NCBI RefSeq assembly: GCF_964026545.1
Contig: NZ_OZ032156.1
Location: 1,240,001-1,304,000 of the forward strand
From: Candidatus Tisiphia endosymbiont of Dioctria linearis
Lineage (GTDB): Bacteria; Pseudomonadota; Alphaproteobacteria; Rickettsiales; Rickettsiaceae
Length of the DNA stretch: 64,000 bases
Direction of reading: 5' to 3'
Shown here: one piece after another, positions 8,918-18,536 of the stretch
How positions within the stretch are numbered: position 1 is the stretch's first letter
How the letters are laid out: each line of letters opens with the position of its first letter
Position numbers and translations under genes: made by a program
The notes under the pieces: model-generated
Databases searched by the model: none
The model's input: only the letters and a program-made list of their open reading frames with translations
Told to the model about the DNA's origin: nothing

Positions 8918-10025
8918 ATATTAAATCTACTAATGATTGTTGATTATCTAATAATAGATGTACATCGCAACATATTACTGATAAGTCAGTATCACATATT
9001 CGTACGTAATCTTTTCTGGTTGTTATTAAAAGAGAGTTAGATTTTTTTGATTGCTCTTTTAAATATTCTAAATCTTTTGTAGAATATTGATGATGATCCG
9101 GGAAAATTTTATGACCAACTAACTGCAGTCCATAATTTTCTAAGGTAGAGAGAAATCTTTCAGGATTGCCTATACCACTAAAGGCAAAATAGTTTTTTGT
9201 CTTATCTATGTCTATAGAGGGAACTATTTGAGCTTGAAAAAAGGCACATTCTTTAGAGCTAATATGATTAGCACTTAGCCATAGTAAATTGCTGTCATTG
9301 CAAGGAGGTGCGAAGCTAGAGCGAAGCAATCCATTTCTATTCACTTTCCTGGATTGCTTCGTAGCTACTAAAGCAGCTTCTCGCAATGACGTTTGTAAGT
9401 TGGACTTAACATTTAGGTTAGCTATATATGAGGGAAAAGAATCAGATCCTACGGAAATAACTATATCAGCTTTGTCAATAGCTTGTTTGGGGTATTGACG
9501 CAGAGGACCAGCTGGAATTAAGAATTCATTGCCAAATAACCTATTAGCATCAACTGATAGAATAACAAGATCCTTATGAAAATTAGGATTCTGCATTGAA
9601 TCATCTACTATAATCACCTTTGGCTTAATCTTTTCTATAAAATAACCTATATCTTGAATTTTCTTTGCAGCAATGACTCTACCATATTTTAACAGCATTA
9701 CTGCTTCATCCCCGACATCTGCTACTGTATGATGTGCTTCAACTAACAATGCCGTTTGAAGCTTACTGCCATAACCTTTACTGATAATTATAAAATCAAT
9801 ATTAACAGCCTTCAATAGCTTAGCAAGGAAGATCACTATTTGAGTTTTACCAGTACCCCCGATGCTTATATTACCAACGCAAATTACTTTACAAGGAAAT
9901 ATTATTGGGCGAGATGTGACCCTTCGTAGATAACTAGCAAAAAGATATAACCAGCTTAATGGTAATAATAAGTAGGCAATAATATTTTTACTTTGCCAAA
10001 ATTTAGGGTAAATAAGCCTGATCAT
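8901..10025 (-). CDS. lpxK: Tetraacyldisaccharide 4'-kinase LpxK, with in-frame palindromic insertion
   Basis: A 374-residue protein with an N-terminal membrane helix and the Walker A loop GNISIGGTGKT near residue 55; VIIVDDSMQNP and the C-terminal FSGIGNPERF...FPDHHQYS...LITTRKDYVRI blocks are typical of LpxK. It phosphorylates the lipid A disaccharide. The family is usually ~320-330 residues; the excess is explained by a stretch encoded by a 98-bp palindromic repeat (9294-9391) that leaves the frame open and adds ~34 residues (LREAALVATKQSRK... to ...SSFAPPCNDS). The insertion falls between conserved blocks, so the enzyme may still work. Confidence 0.9.
   Translation of the reverse strand: MIRLIYPKFWQSKNIIAYLLLPLSWLYLFASYLRRVTSRPIIFPCKVICVGNISIGGTGKTQIVIFLAKLLKAVNIDFIIISKGYGSKLQTALLVEAHHTVADVGDEAVMLLKYGRVIAAKKIQDIGYFIEKIKPKVIIVDDSMQNPNFHKDLVILSVDANRLFGNEFLIPAGPLRQYPKQAIDKADIVISVGSDSFPSYIANLNVKSNLQTSLREAALVATKQSRKVNRNGLLRSSFAPPCNDSNLLWLSANHISSKECAFFQAQIVPSIDIDKTKNYFAFSGIGNPERFLSTLENYGLQLVGHKIFPDHHQYSTKDLEYLKEQSKKSNSLLITTRKDYVRICDTDLSVICCDVHLLLDNQQSLVDLIYEKII
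9294..9391. repeat. 'cgtcattgcgag' palindrome inserted in frame in lpxK
   Basis: The plus strand reads gtcattgcaaggaggtgcg... then ...gcagcttctcgcaatgacg, with gaagcaatccatt / ctggattgcttc inside, matching the abundant hairpin family of this window. On the minus strand it is translated as part of LpxK without a stop. In-frame acceptance of palindromic elements is a described property of Rickettsia genomes. Confidence 0.85.
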
Positions 10026-10051
10026 AGTTATTATAAGTAATATTGCTCAAA

Positions 10052-10177
10052 GTCATTGCGAGGAGGCACAAGCCGACAAAGCAATCCAATAAGTGTGGAT
10101 TGCCGCGACCACTATGTGGTCTCGCAATGACAGATAACGTCATTGCGAGGAGGCATAAGCCGACGAAGCAATCCATT
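10052..10177. repeat. 'cgtcattgcgag' repeats between lpxK and sugE
   Basis: One complete hairpin copy (10052-10131: gtcattgcgaggaggc...ggtctcgcaatgac) followed by a half copy (10138-10177) ending gaagcaatcca. They fill the gap between the start of lpxK and the end of the small transporter gene. Confidence 0.8.
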
Positions 10178-10189
10178 AAGGTAAATGGG

Positions 10190-10507
10190 TTAAGATAACT
10201 TCAAACCTATCATGGAAATTATCATAGTGCTAATAAAGAAAACTCGCATAGCAGAATATGGCTCATTAAAATACACTATTCCTACTATTACTGTTCCTAC
10301 CGCTCCGATACCAGTCCATAGAAGATAAGCAGTACCAAGAGGTAGCTTATCCAGAGTTTTACTGAGACAAATAAAACTTAATATTGAAAAACCAATAAAA
10401 GCTATAATAGGTTTTATTTTGGTAAAACCATCTGACAATTTCAACGATATAGAAAAACCTATTTCAAATAATCCGGCAAATATAAGGAGAATCCAAGTTG
10501 CTAACAT
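10190..10507 (-). CDS. SMR-family exporter, SugE/Gdx type
   Basis: A 105-residue protein with four transmembrane helices. The key glutamate is in FAGLFEIGFS (residue ~16), and the segment LPLGTAYLLWTGIGAVGT together with SMIGLKLS at the end matches the SugE/Gdx branch more than EmrE. Members export guanidinium or quaternary ammonium compounds as antiparallel dimers in the inner membrane. It stands 4 bp downstream of an unassigned membrane protein gene on the same strand, so it may share its transcript. Confidence 0.8.
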   Translation of the reverse strand: MLATWILLIFAGLFEIGFSISLKLSDGFTKIKPIIAFIGFSILSFICLSKTLDKLPLGTAYLLWTGIGAVGTVIVGIVYFNEPYSAMRVFFISTMIISMIGLKLS

Positions 10508-10511
10508 ATTG

Positions 10512-11531
10512 TTACCTTTGTTTAATTTGTCCTGAAGATTTGCTATTTTGCGAAGATATTTTATTAGGCAAGTTAGGCTGTACCTGAGTTTTTATTATAT
10601 TTAATTTGTTATATTTTTGATTAGCTACAGACTTTATATCACTATTTAATAGATGTTCTTTGGCAATATTATACTCTACTGATTGCTGTTTGGTCAAAAA
10701 TTCTTTATTATTTTTTGACAAATTAGTTTTTAGCGTAGTAATTTTTTGTTCTTGCTCACTCATCGATTTATCAGCACTGAGAATCATCCCACCAATCTTC
10801 TCGCCTATTTTGGGAGCATATTCTATTGCTATAATAGAAGCTGGGACTACCATAAAAGCAAATGTGGCACCAGCTGTTGCAACACTAATAGCTCCAACTG
10901 CTAAAATACTAATAGCAGTTATAATTTTGCTGGTTGCTTGTTTAAATATTTCCATTTTCTTATTATGTTTTGCTGTAACAGTTACTATTCTATTCATTTC
11001 TAATTGAATATTATCACTTACTTCTTTGGGGTTTTGATATTTTTTTACCGCATGCATTACCGTTGTACGAAATATTTCTGGTTCAACTTGGATAAAATTT
11101 GTTAATTCATAACTATTTTTTGCTGCCAATAAATCTTTTACCACTTGTTTTATTACTCCCTTTTCTTCAGAATTTGCCTCACCAAAATTTGTATTTATTA
11201 TTGTATCAATTACTATATCTTCTGATTTGTTTAGAATATTATCTCTATCCTGATAGTCTACTGCATCCGCAGAGATTGCTACCGAAAATAACATTAATAC
11301 TGTTGAAAAACTATCATCGGTAATAACTTTCTGACCAAAAAAAGCCCGTAATTTACCAATACAATTATTTATATGAACCTTAATTTCAGGTGTTGATTTA
11401 AGTCTAATTTCGTAATCAATAGCTATTACATTAGCAAGTGTTAAACATGCTTGCTTTGTTATATTATTAATTAACTCTTCACATATGCTTTTTCTGCATA
11501 TAGAAATATTTATACTGTTGAAGATGTCCAT
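10512..11531 (-). CDS. Hypothetical protein with central hydrophobic hairpin
   Basis: A 339-residue protein I do not recognise. Residues ~1-195 look helical and soluble. Residues ~205-250 contain two adjacent hydrophobic segments (ITAISILAVGAISVATAGATFAF is the core), typical of a membrane hairpin or a pore-like insertion. The C-terminal ~90 residues are polar, Gln/Lys/Asn-rich and probably coiled coil or disordered. It lies in a tight minus-strand run of four genes with 3-4 bp spacing (12181, 11536, 10512, 10190), implying an operon. An effector or an envelope protein are both possible. Confidence 0.55.
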   Translation of the reverse strand: MDIFNSINISICRKSICEELINNITKQACLTLANVIAIDYEIRLKSTPEIKVHINNCIGKLRAFFGQKVITDDSFSTVLMLFSVAISADAVDYQDRDNILNKSEDIVIDTIINTNFGEANSEEKGVIKQVVKDLLAAKNSYELTNFIQVEPEIFRTTVMHAVKKYQNPKEVSDNIQLEMNRIVTVTAKHNKKMEIFKQATSKIITAISILAVGAISVATAGATFAFMVVPASIIAIEYAPKIGEKIGGMILSADKSMSEQEQKITTLKTNLSKNNKEFLTKQQSVEYNIAKEHLLNSDIKSVANQKYNKLNIIKTQVQPNLPNKISSQNSKSSGQIKQR

Positions 11532-11535
11532 AATC

Positions 11536-12177
11536 TTATTTATTTACCGTTATTTCTCTTATACGCATGTTAAGTTTTGTAAAGATCATATCAGGGGTTC
11601 TTTCTGTTGATAGTTTATAAATAACCTTGGGCTCTAATACATCTTCTTTTTTGACGTCTATAGATAGTACAATAGTATTTTCCGGCATACAAGAGTATAT
11701 TTCATTTATAATTGTCAAGAAGGTTATAAAATCTTTAGTAGCAAATCTTATATAAACATCATAGTTCTTTATCCTTATGGTATCTTGTTTTGTTCCCATA
11801 TCTGACCTAACACCGCTTAAGAATCTTTGTTTAATTGAGATAGTAATCGGCTCATTTAGGTTGTGTTTTTTTGACAAGCTATCAATTCTTGTTATTAATC
11901 TTGCTCGCTCTAAACAATTTTGTCTAGCAGAAATAGATAATAATTTCGAATATCTTGCGTATGTCTCTAGTATTTTGTTTTTTGAATTTATTATAGAGTA
12001 TAGTTTTAACATTTCTTGAGCTAGAGATTCTTCAATATTGTGATTCTTGGCAATCGACTCTATATAATCTTTATTAAGACTTTGCAACAACCATAAAATC
12101 GTAGAAATACACAAACAACATATAACAAACTTAAAAAATATAACATTTTTTAGGTGAATAATAAAATTTTTAAGCAT
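11536..12177 (-). CDS. Hypothetical single-pass membrane protein (PilO/GspM-like position)
   Basis: A 213-residue protein with one transmembrane helix at residues ~14-33, a long helical/coiled-coil stretch (residues ~35-100) and a C-terminal alpha/beta part of ~100 residues. This topology (short cytoplasmic tail, TM, coiled coil, ferredoxin-like domain) resembles PilO or GspM, and its upstream partner resembles PilN/GspL in layout. I see no sequence motif that proves this. The gap to the upstream gene is 3 bp. Confidence 0.45.
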   Translation of the reverse strand: MLKNFIIHLKNVIFFKFVICCLCISTILWLLQSLNKDYIESIAKNHNIEESLAQEMLKLYSIINSKNKILETYARYSKLLSISARQNCLERARLITRIDSLSKKHNLNEPITISIKQRFLSGVRSDMGTKQDTIRIKNYDVYIRFATKDFITFLTIINEIYSCMPENTIVLSIDVKKEDVLEPKVIYKLSTERTPDMIFTKLNMRIREITVNK

Positions 12178-12180
12178 CTT

Positions 12181-13716
12181 TTATCCTTTCTTTTTAGTAA
12201 TAATAACCGATGTCGGTATTACCACTCTATTAGGTAAATCTAATATTTGTTCAGTAAATATTGTAAAATTAATATCTCTATTGCTAAATATTTTACTAAA
12301 ATTCACAATTTTTTGTTCCAAAAGCTTAGTAGCCTCTTCAATTAACATATTATTAGCGATAAGTTTTAGTGACATCTCGATTTGTATATATTGATTAGAT
12401 GATGATAACGTGTTATCTATATCCAACCTTTGCCATTTAATCTCTTCTAGGTGCAGATCAGGTGGCAAACTTGTTAAAAAATTTTCTAACAAATCAAATG
12501 GTATTGGTACAGGCATTTGCAATAATGATTCAAAGACATATAAGTCAGCTAAATTAGTGGTATTTTGAAGATATGGGTAAGTTTGCTTAACATTATAATA
12601 ATCTTGTTCAGTACTAAAATAATGTGAATTTAAAAGATCCAATTTTTTGTAATTTGCTATGGTTTTAACTTTGATAACAGATGCGGCAAATATCAATATT
12701 ATTACTATAGTAATAAGTGGTTTAAAAACTAAAGAGCTGATAATATTGAGTTTAGCTATCGATTCTAAATATTGGTTAGAGGCTAGAAAGCTTTTTTGTT
12801 CATTAAATAATTTAACGATCATCCCATCTGAAAATTTATTATCAAATTCCCCTGAATTGACTATACATATTACTGGATGTCCAGCAAAATTGGATTGTTC
12901 TAACAGTAACTTTAAATTTTGGTCTACTATGAAAATTATACAAACTTTAAGGGCTAGATTATCAATATAATTTTTACAAGATATCAAACAATCTTCCACT
13001 TCTTGTTCGATTATACCCTGAATATATGAATCTGACTTATCAGCTGGATAGTCCAATGTTTGTTTTGAGATTATATTACCTTGGTGTTTAACAACAAGTT
13101 TAATACCACTGGTATTTAAAATACATACAAAAATTTGTAAATATTCACTATATTTATTATTCTCAACATTTTTTATAATTTTATCGATAATTGTTTGCAA
13201 CTCTAAAGATAAAAAATAAACCCCTCCAAACTTTTGGGTATTACTTGCTAGTAGATTCTCCAATAGTTTACTTAAAGGTGGAGTATAAGGGCTAGATACA
13301 ATCAGAGTATTCCACACTTCACTAGGTCTGGTATTAATATTATAAACATTGTAACCAACTATATAATCTGGGGGAAAATACTCCTCAATAAACTTCTCCA
13401 CAGGATTGGTTTTTACTATTGAATGTAGTACAGGTACTAGCTCATGACGTAATTGACATTCAGAACCGCTTAATAAGAAGAAAACATAATGTTTCTTGAA
13501 TTTAGCAAAAAATTCTTTATAGGAGTCTAATTCATTTTGCTTTTCAGCAGATACAAATAAATTACCTACAACTTTATTGTGAACCAAAGCACAAAGAAAT
13601 GTACCTTTGTCTCCTATAAGGATAATAATATTTTTTCTGTACAAAAAATATGCTATAAATTTGTGCAGCCTTTTTATAAAAACTTGCACTTTTGGTAGAT
13701 TAAATATATTAGCCAT
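12181..13716 (-). CDS. Hypothetical membrane protein (GspL/PilMN-like layout)
   Basis: A 511-residue protein: an N-terminal ~320-residue soluble region with alternating beta/alpha hydrophobic segments, one transmembrane helix (SSLVFKPLITIVIILIFAAS, residues ~328-347) and a ~160-residue C-terminal domain ending VVIPTSVIITKKKG. An N-terminal actin-like-sized domain, single TM and periplasmic domain match the architecture of GspL or of a PilM-PilN fusion, and the next gene would be the GspM/PilO counterpart. This is an inference from topology and gene order only. Confidence 0.45.
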   Translation of the reverse strand: MANIFNLPKVQVFIKRLHKFIAYFLYRKNIIILIGDKGTFLCALVHNKVVGNLFVSAEKQNELDSYKEFFAKFKKHYVFFLLSGSECQLRHELVPVLHSIVKTNPVEKFIEEYFPPDYIVGYNVYNINTRPSEVWNTLIVSSPYTPPLSKLLENLLASNTQKFGGVYFLSLELQTIIDKIIKNVENNKYSEYLQIFVCILNTSGIKLVVKHQGNIISKQTLDYPADKSDSYIQGIIEQEVEDCLISCKNYIDNLALKVCIIFIVDQNLKLLLEQSNFAGHPVICIVNSGEFDNKFSDGMIVKLFNEQKSFLASNQYLESIAKLNIISSLVFKPLITIVIILIFAASVIKVKTIANYKKLDLLNSHYFSTEQDYYNVKQTYPYLQNTTNLADLYVFESLLQMPVPIPFDLLENFLTSLPPDLHLEEIKWQRLDIDNTLSSSNQYIQIEMSLKLIANNMLIEEATKLLEQKIVNFSKIFSNRDINFTIFTEQILDLPNRVVIPTSVIITKKKG

Positions 13717-14672
13717 AATTACTACTTAACTTATATTTAGTTAGATGAAAAGTGTATTATAGCATGTGATAATCCTTCCACTAAGCATCTTTAGTATTTT
13801 TTTTATAAGAATTAAGTGTGGGTATTCACGGAAAAAAAGTTAAAGGACAAGACGTCTATTAGGGTTATCCTCGACCTGTTTGCTTTAGCCTTCTTACTTC
13901 TAAGTCAGATTGAGTAATTTTTTTTTACTGCTTCAAGTCTTTTTGTTTGTATACCTTCTTTACCACCGCTAGGCTCTGTGAACAAAATTATCAATCACAG
14001 GCACTAATTTATCACCAACAGCTTGATCTTTAGTTTGCAGGATTTCAAGGAGTTGTTTTTCCAAGGTTTCCACTGTAATTTTATCTTTAGACATGAAAAC
14101 TTAATCTAACCTCTATATTATTAATTAACATTCTGGTAATCCAGCTATTCATTTACCGTTCACATATATTGATTTATTATAGCAAGAATTTTATCATTAG
14201 CACACCTTAATTTGATAGAATTGTAGGCAGCCTCCTAATAGGGAATAATAAAAAAATAAGCAATATCGCAAAAATAATGAAAACAGCTATTAGTGGAGCA
14301 AAAAAATCTGCTATATTTATAAATATAACTAATTCAATTAATGTTGTCTATTAGCGAAACCACGCAAGTAGGTTGCAGCAATCCACCTTCTGGCGTCATT
14401 GCGAGCGAACGTACATGAGCGTGGCAATCTAACCTCACAACCGTCATTGCGAGGAGCTACTTTAGTAGCGACGAAGCAATCCAAAAATAATGGATTGCCA
14501 CGACCACTACGTGGTCTCGCAATGACGCTAGGTTATTTTTCCTATGACTTAAATGCTATGCGTAAGGTGGAGTTAGCTATAAAAAATCAAGCTGAACTGA
14601 AAAGTTATAGATTACTATAAAAATTCTAGTATACTCAGCTGGTTTTATAACCTTTAAATCAAACATTAATGT
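13717..14672. other. Repeat-rich intergenic region
   Basis: Apart from the truncated frame at 13972-14094 there is a single end of the 'ctctgtgaac' MITE (~13970), a single end of the 'ggaggctgcct' element (~14223) and a cluster of 'cgtcattgcgag' repeats at 14394-14527, which include both arms of a hairpin. No intact gene is supported. Peptide-like frames across the repeats are products of the repeats themselves. Confidence 0.6.
13972..14094 (-). pseudogene. Truncated small gene closed by a MITE end
   Basis: A minus-strand frame starts MSKDKITVETLEKQLLEILQ at 14094 and after ~35 residues runs into the 'ctctgtgaac' MITE end, which supplies the last residues and the stop (...NFVHRA). It looks like the amino-terminal part of a helical protein cut off by the element. 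I do not recognise the parent. Confidence 0.45.
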
Positions 14673-15428
14673 ATGAGAACAATTTTTATATATTTATTAA
14701 TTACTTTGATTGCTACGCCAGTATTTGCTGAAAATCAAATTACTAGAAAAAGCTTGAAATTTGATTCATCTAATGATTGTGCAGAAAGATTAGATGTTTT
14801 AGAAAAAGAAAATCAACATTTACTCGGCAGAATTGAAATAATAGAACATACTATTACTAAATTAGAGAAATTTTTAAACTCGACAAAACAAGAGGTAACA
14901 AATTCCCAAGATAGTAGCGATACATCAAAAAATTTAGTAGATGATTCTGTGGCTAATGATGTCTTTGATATACCATCTACTAAAAAAGTAGAGAAAGAAG
15001 TTGTTGCTACTGATGTTGTAAAACCTATTTCGGGAGTGGCAGCAGATAAACAACTTTATGATTTAGCACTTGCCGCTTTAAAAGATAATAAATTAACAGA
15101 TGCTGAAGAAAAATTTGCAAATTTTTTAAAAAACTACTCTAAGAGTCCTTTGTTAAGTAATGCTTATTTTTGGTATGGTGAATCTTTTTTTAGACGTAAG
15201 ATGTTTGATAAAGCCGCAATAAATTATTTAAAAGGTTATAAACAATCGCCAAAAGGGAGTAAAGCTTCTGACTCCCTGCTAAAATTAGCATTATCTCTTG
15301 GAGAGCTAAAAAAAATACAAGAGGCATGTTCTATTCTTGATAAACTTGAAGCAGAGTTTCCAAATAGATCAGCAACCTCAATAAAAAGAGCTAAGGAGGC
15401 AAGAATTAAATTTGCTTGTAAGCATTAG
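14673..15428 (+). CDS. cpoB: Tol-Pal system protein CpoB (YbgF)
   Basis: A 251-residue protein with a cleavable signal peptide (ends ...TPVFAEN near residue 21), a coiled-coil segment (CAERLDVLEKENQHLLGRIE, residues ~36-72), a polar linker and a C-terminal TPR domain beginning ADKQLYDLALAALKDNKL (residue ~127) with the characteristic YWYGESFF-type repeat (here NAYFWYGESFFRRKMFDKA). CpoB coordinates peptidoglycan synthesis with Tol-Pal outer-membrane constriction. It precedes two envelope genes on the same strand. Confidence 0.85.
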   Translation: MRTIFIYLLITLIATPVFAENQITRKSLKFDSSNDCAERLDVLEKENQHLLGRIEIIEHTITKLEKFLNSTKQEVTNSQDSSDTSKNLVDDSVANDVFDIPSTKKVEKEVVATDVVKPISGVAADKQLYDLALAALKDNKLTDAEEKFANFLKNYSKSPLLSNAYFWYGESFFRRKMFDKAAINYLKGYKQSPKGSKASDSLLKLALSLGELKKIQEACSILDKLEAEFPNRSATSIKRAKEARIKFACKH

Positions 15429-15471
15429 GATATATGAATAATAGTTGGTGAATAATAATTGGTAAATAATC

Positions 15472-16125
15472 ATGACTGACATTTTGCAAGAAGTTTTAAG
15501 TGATAAAAATGAAGAAAAAAAACTTTATTACTTTAAAAAAATTCTTCCTATTACTATAATCCTTACACTTATAGTAATATTGTTTATGTTAATAAATAAT
15601 TGGCGTGATAGAAAGGCAATAGAGAATAACCAAAAGACAGGTGATATTTTAGCTAAATCTATAGCCCTTATTAATGATAACAAAGACCTTGCTATAAAGT
15701 CTTTGGATAATTTAATGACAACAAGTAATAATAAAGTAAGTGGTTTAGCTGCTATCGAGCAAGCTAGTATCAAAATACACCAAGGAGATTTTATTGAAGC
15801 AAGAACTTTATTAAAAAAAGTTATCGATAACAACAATTATGACGAATTAACAAGTGCATATGCCTGTTTAGTTTGGTTGAGTTTAATGATAGACGACCCA
15901 AATTTATCTGATATAAACATTAATGAAATCGAGAAATATTTAAATTATTTTGATGATGAAAATAAACCATTTTTCGGTACAGCAAATATTATCAAAGCAA
16001 CTTGGTATATTAGAAACAACTCAAAAGATTTAGCAGAAAATACTTTGAAAAAACTGATCTCACTAGAAAGTACAACTCAAGTAGTTAAAGAGCAGGCTAA
16101 AGCTTTACTTTTAAACTTACAATAA
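15472..16125 (+). CDS. YfgM-like membrane-anchored TPR protein
   Basis: A 217-residue protein with one transmembrane helix (residues ~24-42) and a periplasmic helical-repeat domain with TPR-like pattern (GLAAIEQASIKIHQGDFIEARTLLKKV). In alphaproteobacteria a gene of this type precedes bamB; here bamB starts 15 bp downstream, so the two form an operon. YfgM-type proteins are ancillary to the SecYEG translocon and to periplasmic chaperones. The identity rests on topology and context. Confidence 0.7.
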   Translation: MTDILQEVLSDKNEEKKLYYFKKILPITIILTLIVILFMLINNWRDRKAIENNQKTGDILAKSIALINDNKDLAIKSLDNLMTTSNNKVSGLAAIEQASIKIHQGDFIEARTLLKKVIDNNNYDELTSAYACLVWLSLMIDDPNLSDININEIEKYLNYFDDENKPFFGTANIIKATWYIRNNSKDLAENTLKKLISLESTTQVVKEQAKALLLNLQ

Positions 16126-16140
16126 TACAAGGTCTAAATT

Positions 16141-17391
16141 ATGATAAAACAACGATTAATTATTTTCTTACTACCTTTGATTCTAACTTCTTGTAATCTT
16201 GCAGCTAAAAGAATTAAAAATATTGTAGAATTAACTCCTAGATTATCTGTAGAAAGTAATGAAGCAATTCAAATAGATTCTACTACGGTAAAGACAAATA
16301 TATTTAGCCCTGAAATGCTTCGAAATAAAGAATATACTATTACAAAACATAAAATAATAGCCGAGCCAATTTTTAAGAAAGCTGTTGTCTATACCATAGA
16401 TAATAAAGGTAATGTTTCCGCCTTTTCTATGAAAGACAAATCTATTATGTGGTCATACAATATAAGTACTAACAAAAGTGACTATTATTCTGGTGGTGGG
16501 ATCTTACACCATAATGATAAACTATACGTTACCTATGGTTCAAGATTCTTGGTAGTTTTAGATAGTAAGTCAGGGCATGAAATAATCAGAAAAGAATTAC
16601 CTGATATTACTAGAATAAAACCAGTATTAATTAATGATCATACTATTATAGTTCAAACAATAACTAATCAAATATTAGCGATTAATATTGAGAAATTAAA
16701 TTTTGTTTGGCAACATGAAGGTATAATTGAAACTTTGTCATCAAGTTATCATGTTGCTCCAATAGTACAAAATGGTTATGTGATAGTAAATTATAATTCA
16801 GGGCAAATTATTGCTCTAGAAGCTAATAGCGGCAAAGTTTTGTGGACTAACGATTTATCTAGCCAGCAAGAAATAGGTTTACCAAATTTTGAGGCAGCTT
16901 TTATATTATGCAAACCTATTATCAATAACTCTCATATATATATAGCTAATAGTGCTGGTAAGCTAATAAAGCTAGACATTATGACTGCTAATATCCTCTG
17001 GCAAACTAAAGCTTATGATGTGCAATCAATGTCTTTAGCTGGCAATAGTTTATTTATAACAAATAATGCTGGACAAGTGGCTGCCATAAGCACTGAATTT
17101 GGTAAAGTTAAGTTTGTAGCAGATCTAAACGATGGGAAAAAAGATGTCAAGAAAGTTAAAGCTTCATCATTTTTAGCCCCGATAATTGGTAAAACAACTG
17201 AGGAAAAAGATTGGAGTTTAAATATTATCTCTGCTAAAGGTGAATTATATAGTTTCCAATCAGATATTAATGGTAATTTAAGTACCATCCCGGTGATTAG
17301 TAAAATTATTAAAAATATTGAATATCAGGGCAAAACCTGTTGTGGTGCTATGTATGTTATTACTGATAAAAAAATTATATTGGTAGATTAG
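16141..17391 (+). CDS. bamB: Outer membrane protein assembly factor BamB-like lipoprotein
   Basis: A 416-residue lipoprotein (signal ending LTSC at residue ~18) followed by repeated beta-propeller blades of the PQQ-like type, e.g. KDKSIMWSYNI, SGKVLWTNDL, TANILWQTKAY, each with the 'G..LW' blade signature. BamB is a peripheral lipoprotein of the BAM complex that inserts beta-barrel proteins into the outer membrane. Position after the YfgM-like gene supports the call. Confidence 0.83.
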   Translation: MIKQRLIIFLLPLILTSCNLAAKRIKNIVELTPRLSVESNEAIQIDSTTVKTNIFSPEMLRNKEYTITKHKIIAEPIFKKAVVYTIDNKGNVSAFSMKDKSIMWSYNISTNKSDYYSGGGILHHNDKLYVTYGSRFLVVLDSKSGHEIIRKELPDITRIKPVLINDHTIIVQTITNQILAINIEKLNFVWQHEGIIETLSSSYHVAPIVQNGYVIVNYNSGQIIALEANSGKVLWTNDLSSQQEIGLPNFEAAFILCKPIINNSHIYIANSAGKLIKLDIMTANILWQTKAYDVQSMSLAGNSLFITNNAGQVAAISTEFGKVKFVADLNDGKKDVKKVKASSFLAPIIGKTTEEKDWSLNIISAKGELYSFQSDINGNLSTIPVISKIIKNIEYQGKTCCGAMYVITDKKIILVD

Positions 17392-17431
17392 TCCAGAGAC
17401 TATATTATGGTATAATTTATTGTAATTTGTC

Positions 17432-17461
17432 TTGACAAAATACTGGTTATAATGCTATTTA
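17432..17461 (+). promoter_or_regulatory. Probable sigma-70 promoter of rplM-rpsI
   Basis: A consensus -35 box TTGACA (17432-17437) is followed after an 18-bp spacer by TATTTA (17456-17461). It lies about 95 bp upstream of rplM, and it is the only convincing promoter between bamB and the ribosomal protein genes. Confidence 0.5.
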
Positions 17462-17556
17462 ATATAGCTCACTGCTTGGATAGTGGAAATTTGGTAGTGG
17501 AAACAGCAATTTTTTGCTATTTCCAAGTATAATTGTAATTAATAAAGATATATAAC

Positions 17557-18024
17557 GTGAAAACTTATTCTGCAAAACCATCGCAAATTCAAAAGAAGTG
17601 GTGGGTTATAGATGCTAAAGATCTTGTATTAGGTAGGCTTGCTAGTGAAGTAGCTAAAATCTTACGCGGTAAACATAAGCCTTCTTTCACTCCTCATTTA
17701 GATTGTGGGGACTATGTAGTAATAATTAATGCCAAACATATTTGTTTGACAGGTAAAAAATCAGCTCTTAAAGATGGCAAAATTTATTATCGTCATACTG
17801 GTTTTCCGGGTGGAATAAAAGATACAACTGCTGGAAAAATCCTGGCTGGTAAGTACCCTGAGCGTGTCGTTAAACTCTCTGTAAAAAGGATGATTACACG
17901 AAATGTTCTGGGATCAAAGCAGATGAGTAATCTATATGTTTACGCAGAGAATGAACACCCACATAAAGCTCAACAGCCAGAAATTTATGATTTTGCAAGT
18001 AAAAATACCAAGAATAAAAAATAG
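17557..18024 (+). CDS. rplM: 50S ribosomal protein L13
   Basis: A 155-residue protein with the L13 hallmark segments [66 protein letters not shown] and AVKRMI-type block [25 protein letters not shown] start at 17557 gives the family's usual N-terminus. It lies 6 bp upstream of rpsI, the standard rplM-rpsI pair. Confidence 0.97.
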   Translation: MKTYSAKPSQIQKKWWVIDAKDLVLGRLASEVAKILRGKHKPSFTPHLDCGDYVVIINAKHICLTGKKSALKDGKIYYRHTGFPGGIKDTTAGKILAGKYPERVVKLSVKRMITRNVLGSKQMSNLYVYAENEHPHKAQQPEIYDFASKNTKNKK

Positions 18025-18030
18025 TGAATT

Positions 18031-18507
18031 ATGACAACATTGAAGCTTCAAAGTGAAAACACTAAGAACAGTCCAGTTCAGAGTAAGTTAGTTAAGCAAA
18101 AACCATCTGCAGAAAACAGTGATAACAAGGTTTATGGTACAGGCAGAAGAAAAAATGCAATTGCTAGAGTCTGGTTAAAAAGTGGTAGCGGTAAGGTAAT
18201 TGTTAACAAAAAAGATGTGGAGCAATATTTTACTCGTGAGTCTCATACCAAATCTCTCTTACAGCCGTTCGTTGTAACCAAAACTTCTGGACAATATGAT
18301 ATAATATGTACTGTCAAAGGTGGCGGAAAATCAGGACAAATGGGAGCTGTATTACATGGCGTTGCTAGAGCTCTTGATAAAATTGCCCCAGAATTTCACA
18401 GTATTCTACGCAAATCTGGGTTCTTAACCAGAGACTCAAGGGTTGTGGAGAGGAAAAAATATGGTAAGCATAAAGCTAGAAAAAGTACTCAGTTCTCTAA
18501 ACGTTAA
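18031..18507 (+). CDS. rpsI: 30S ribosomal protein S9
   Basis: A 158-residue protein ending in the S9 signature [20 protein letters not shown] followed by FSKR, with [14 protein letters not shown] near residue 36 and [19 protein letters not shown]. The ~33-residue N-terminal extension ahead of YGTGRRK is Ser/Lys/Asn-rich and is longer than in E. coli S9, but usual for the Rickettsia/alphaproteobacterial form. Confidence 0.97.
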   Translation: MTTLKLQSENTKNSPVQSKLVKQKPSAENSDNKVYGTGRRKNAIARVWLKSGSGKVIVNKKDVEQYFTRESHTKSLLQPFVVTKTSGQYDIICTVKGGGKSGQMGAVLHGVARALDKIAPEFHSILRKSGFLTRDSRVVERKKYGKHKARKSTQFSKR

Positions 18508-18536
18508 AGATACTAGGCATACATTTTAGTGGTCAA

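Noticed and set aside
12840..12870. Possible remnant of the 'tatagtcaatt' palindrome (cccctgaattgactatac) in the 511-aa gene, giving IVNSGEFD
   Set aside because: Only ~17 bp match and no second arm is visible; could be chance in AT-rich DNA.
14399..14620. 73-residue plus-strand frame
   Set aside because: Repeat-derived sequence (SLRGATLVATKQS) with a short unrelated tail; no support as a gene.
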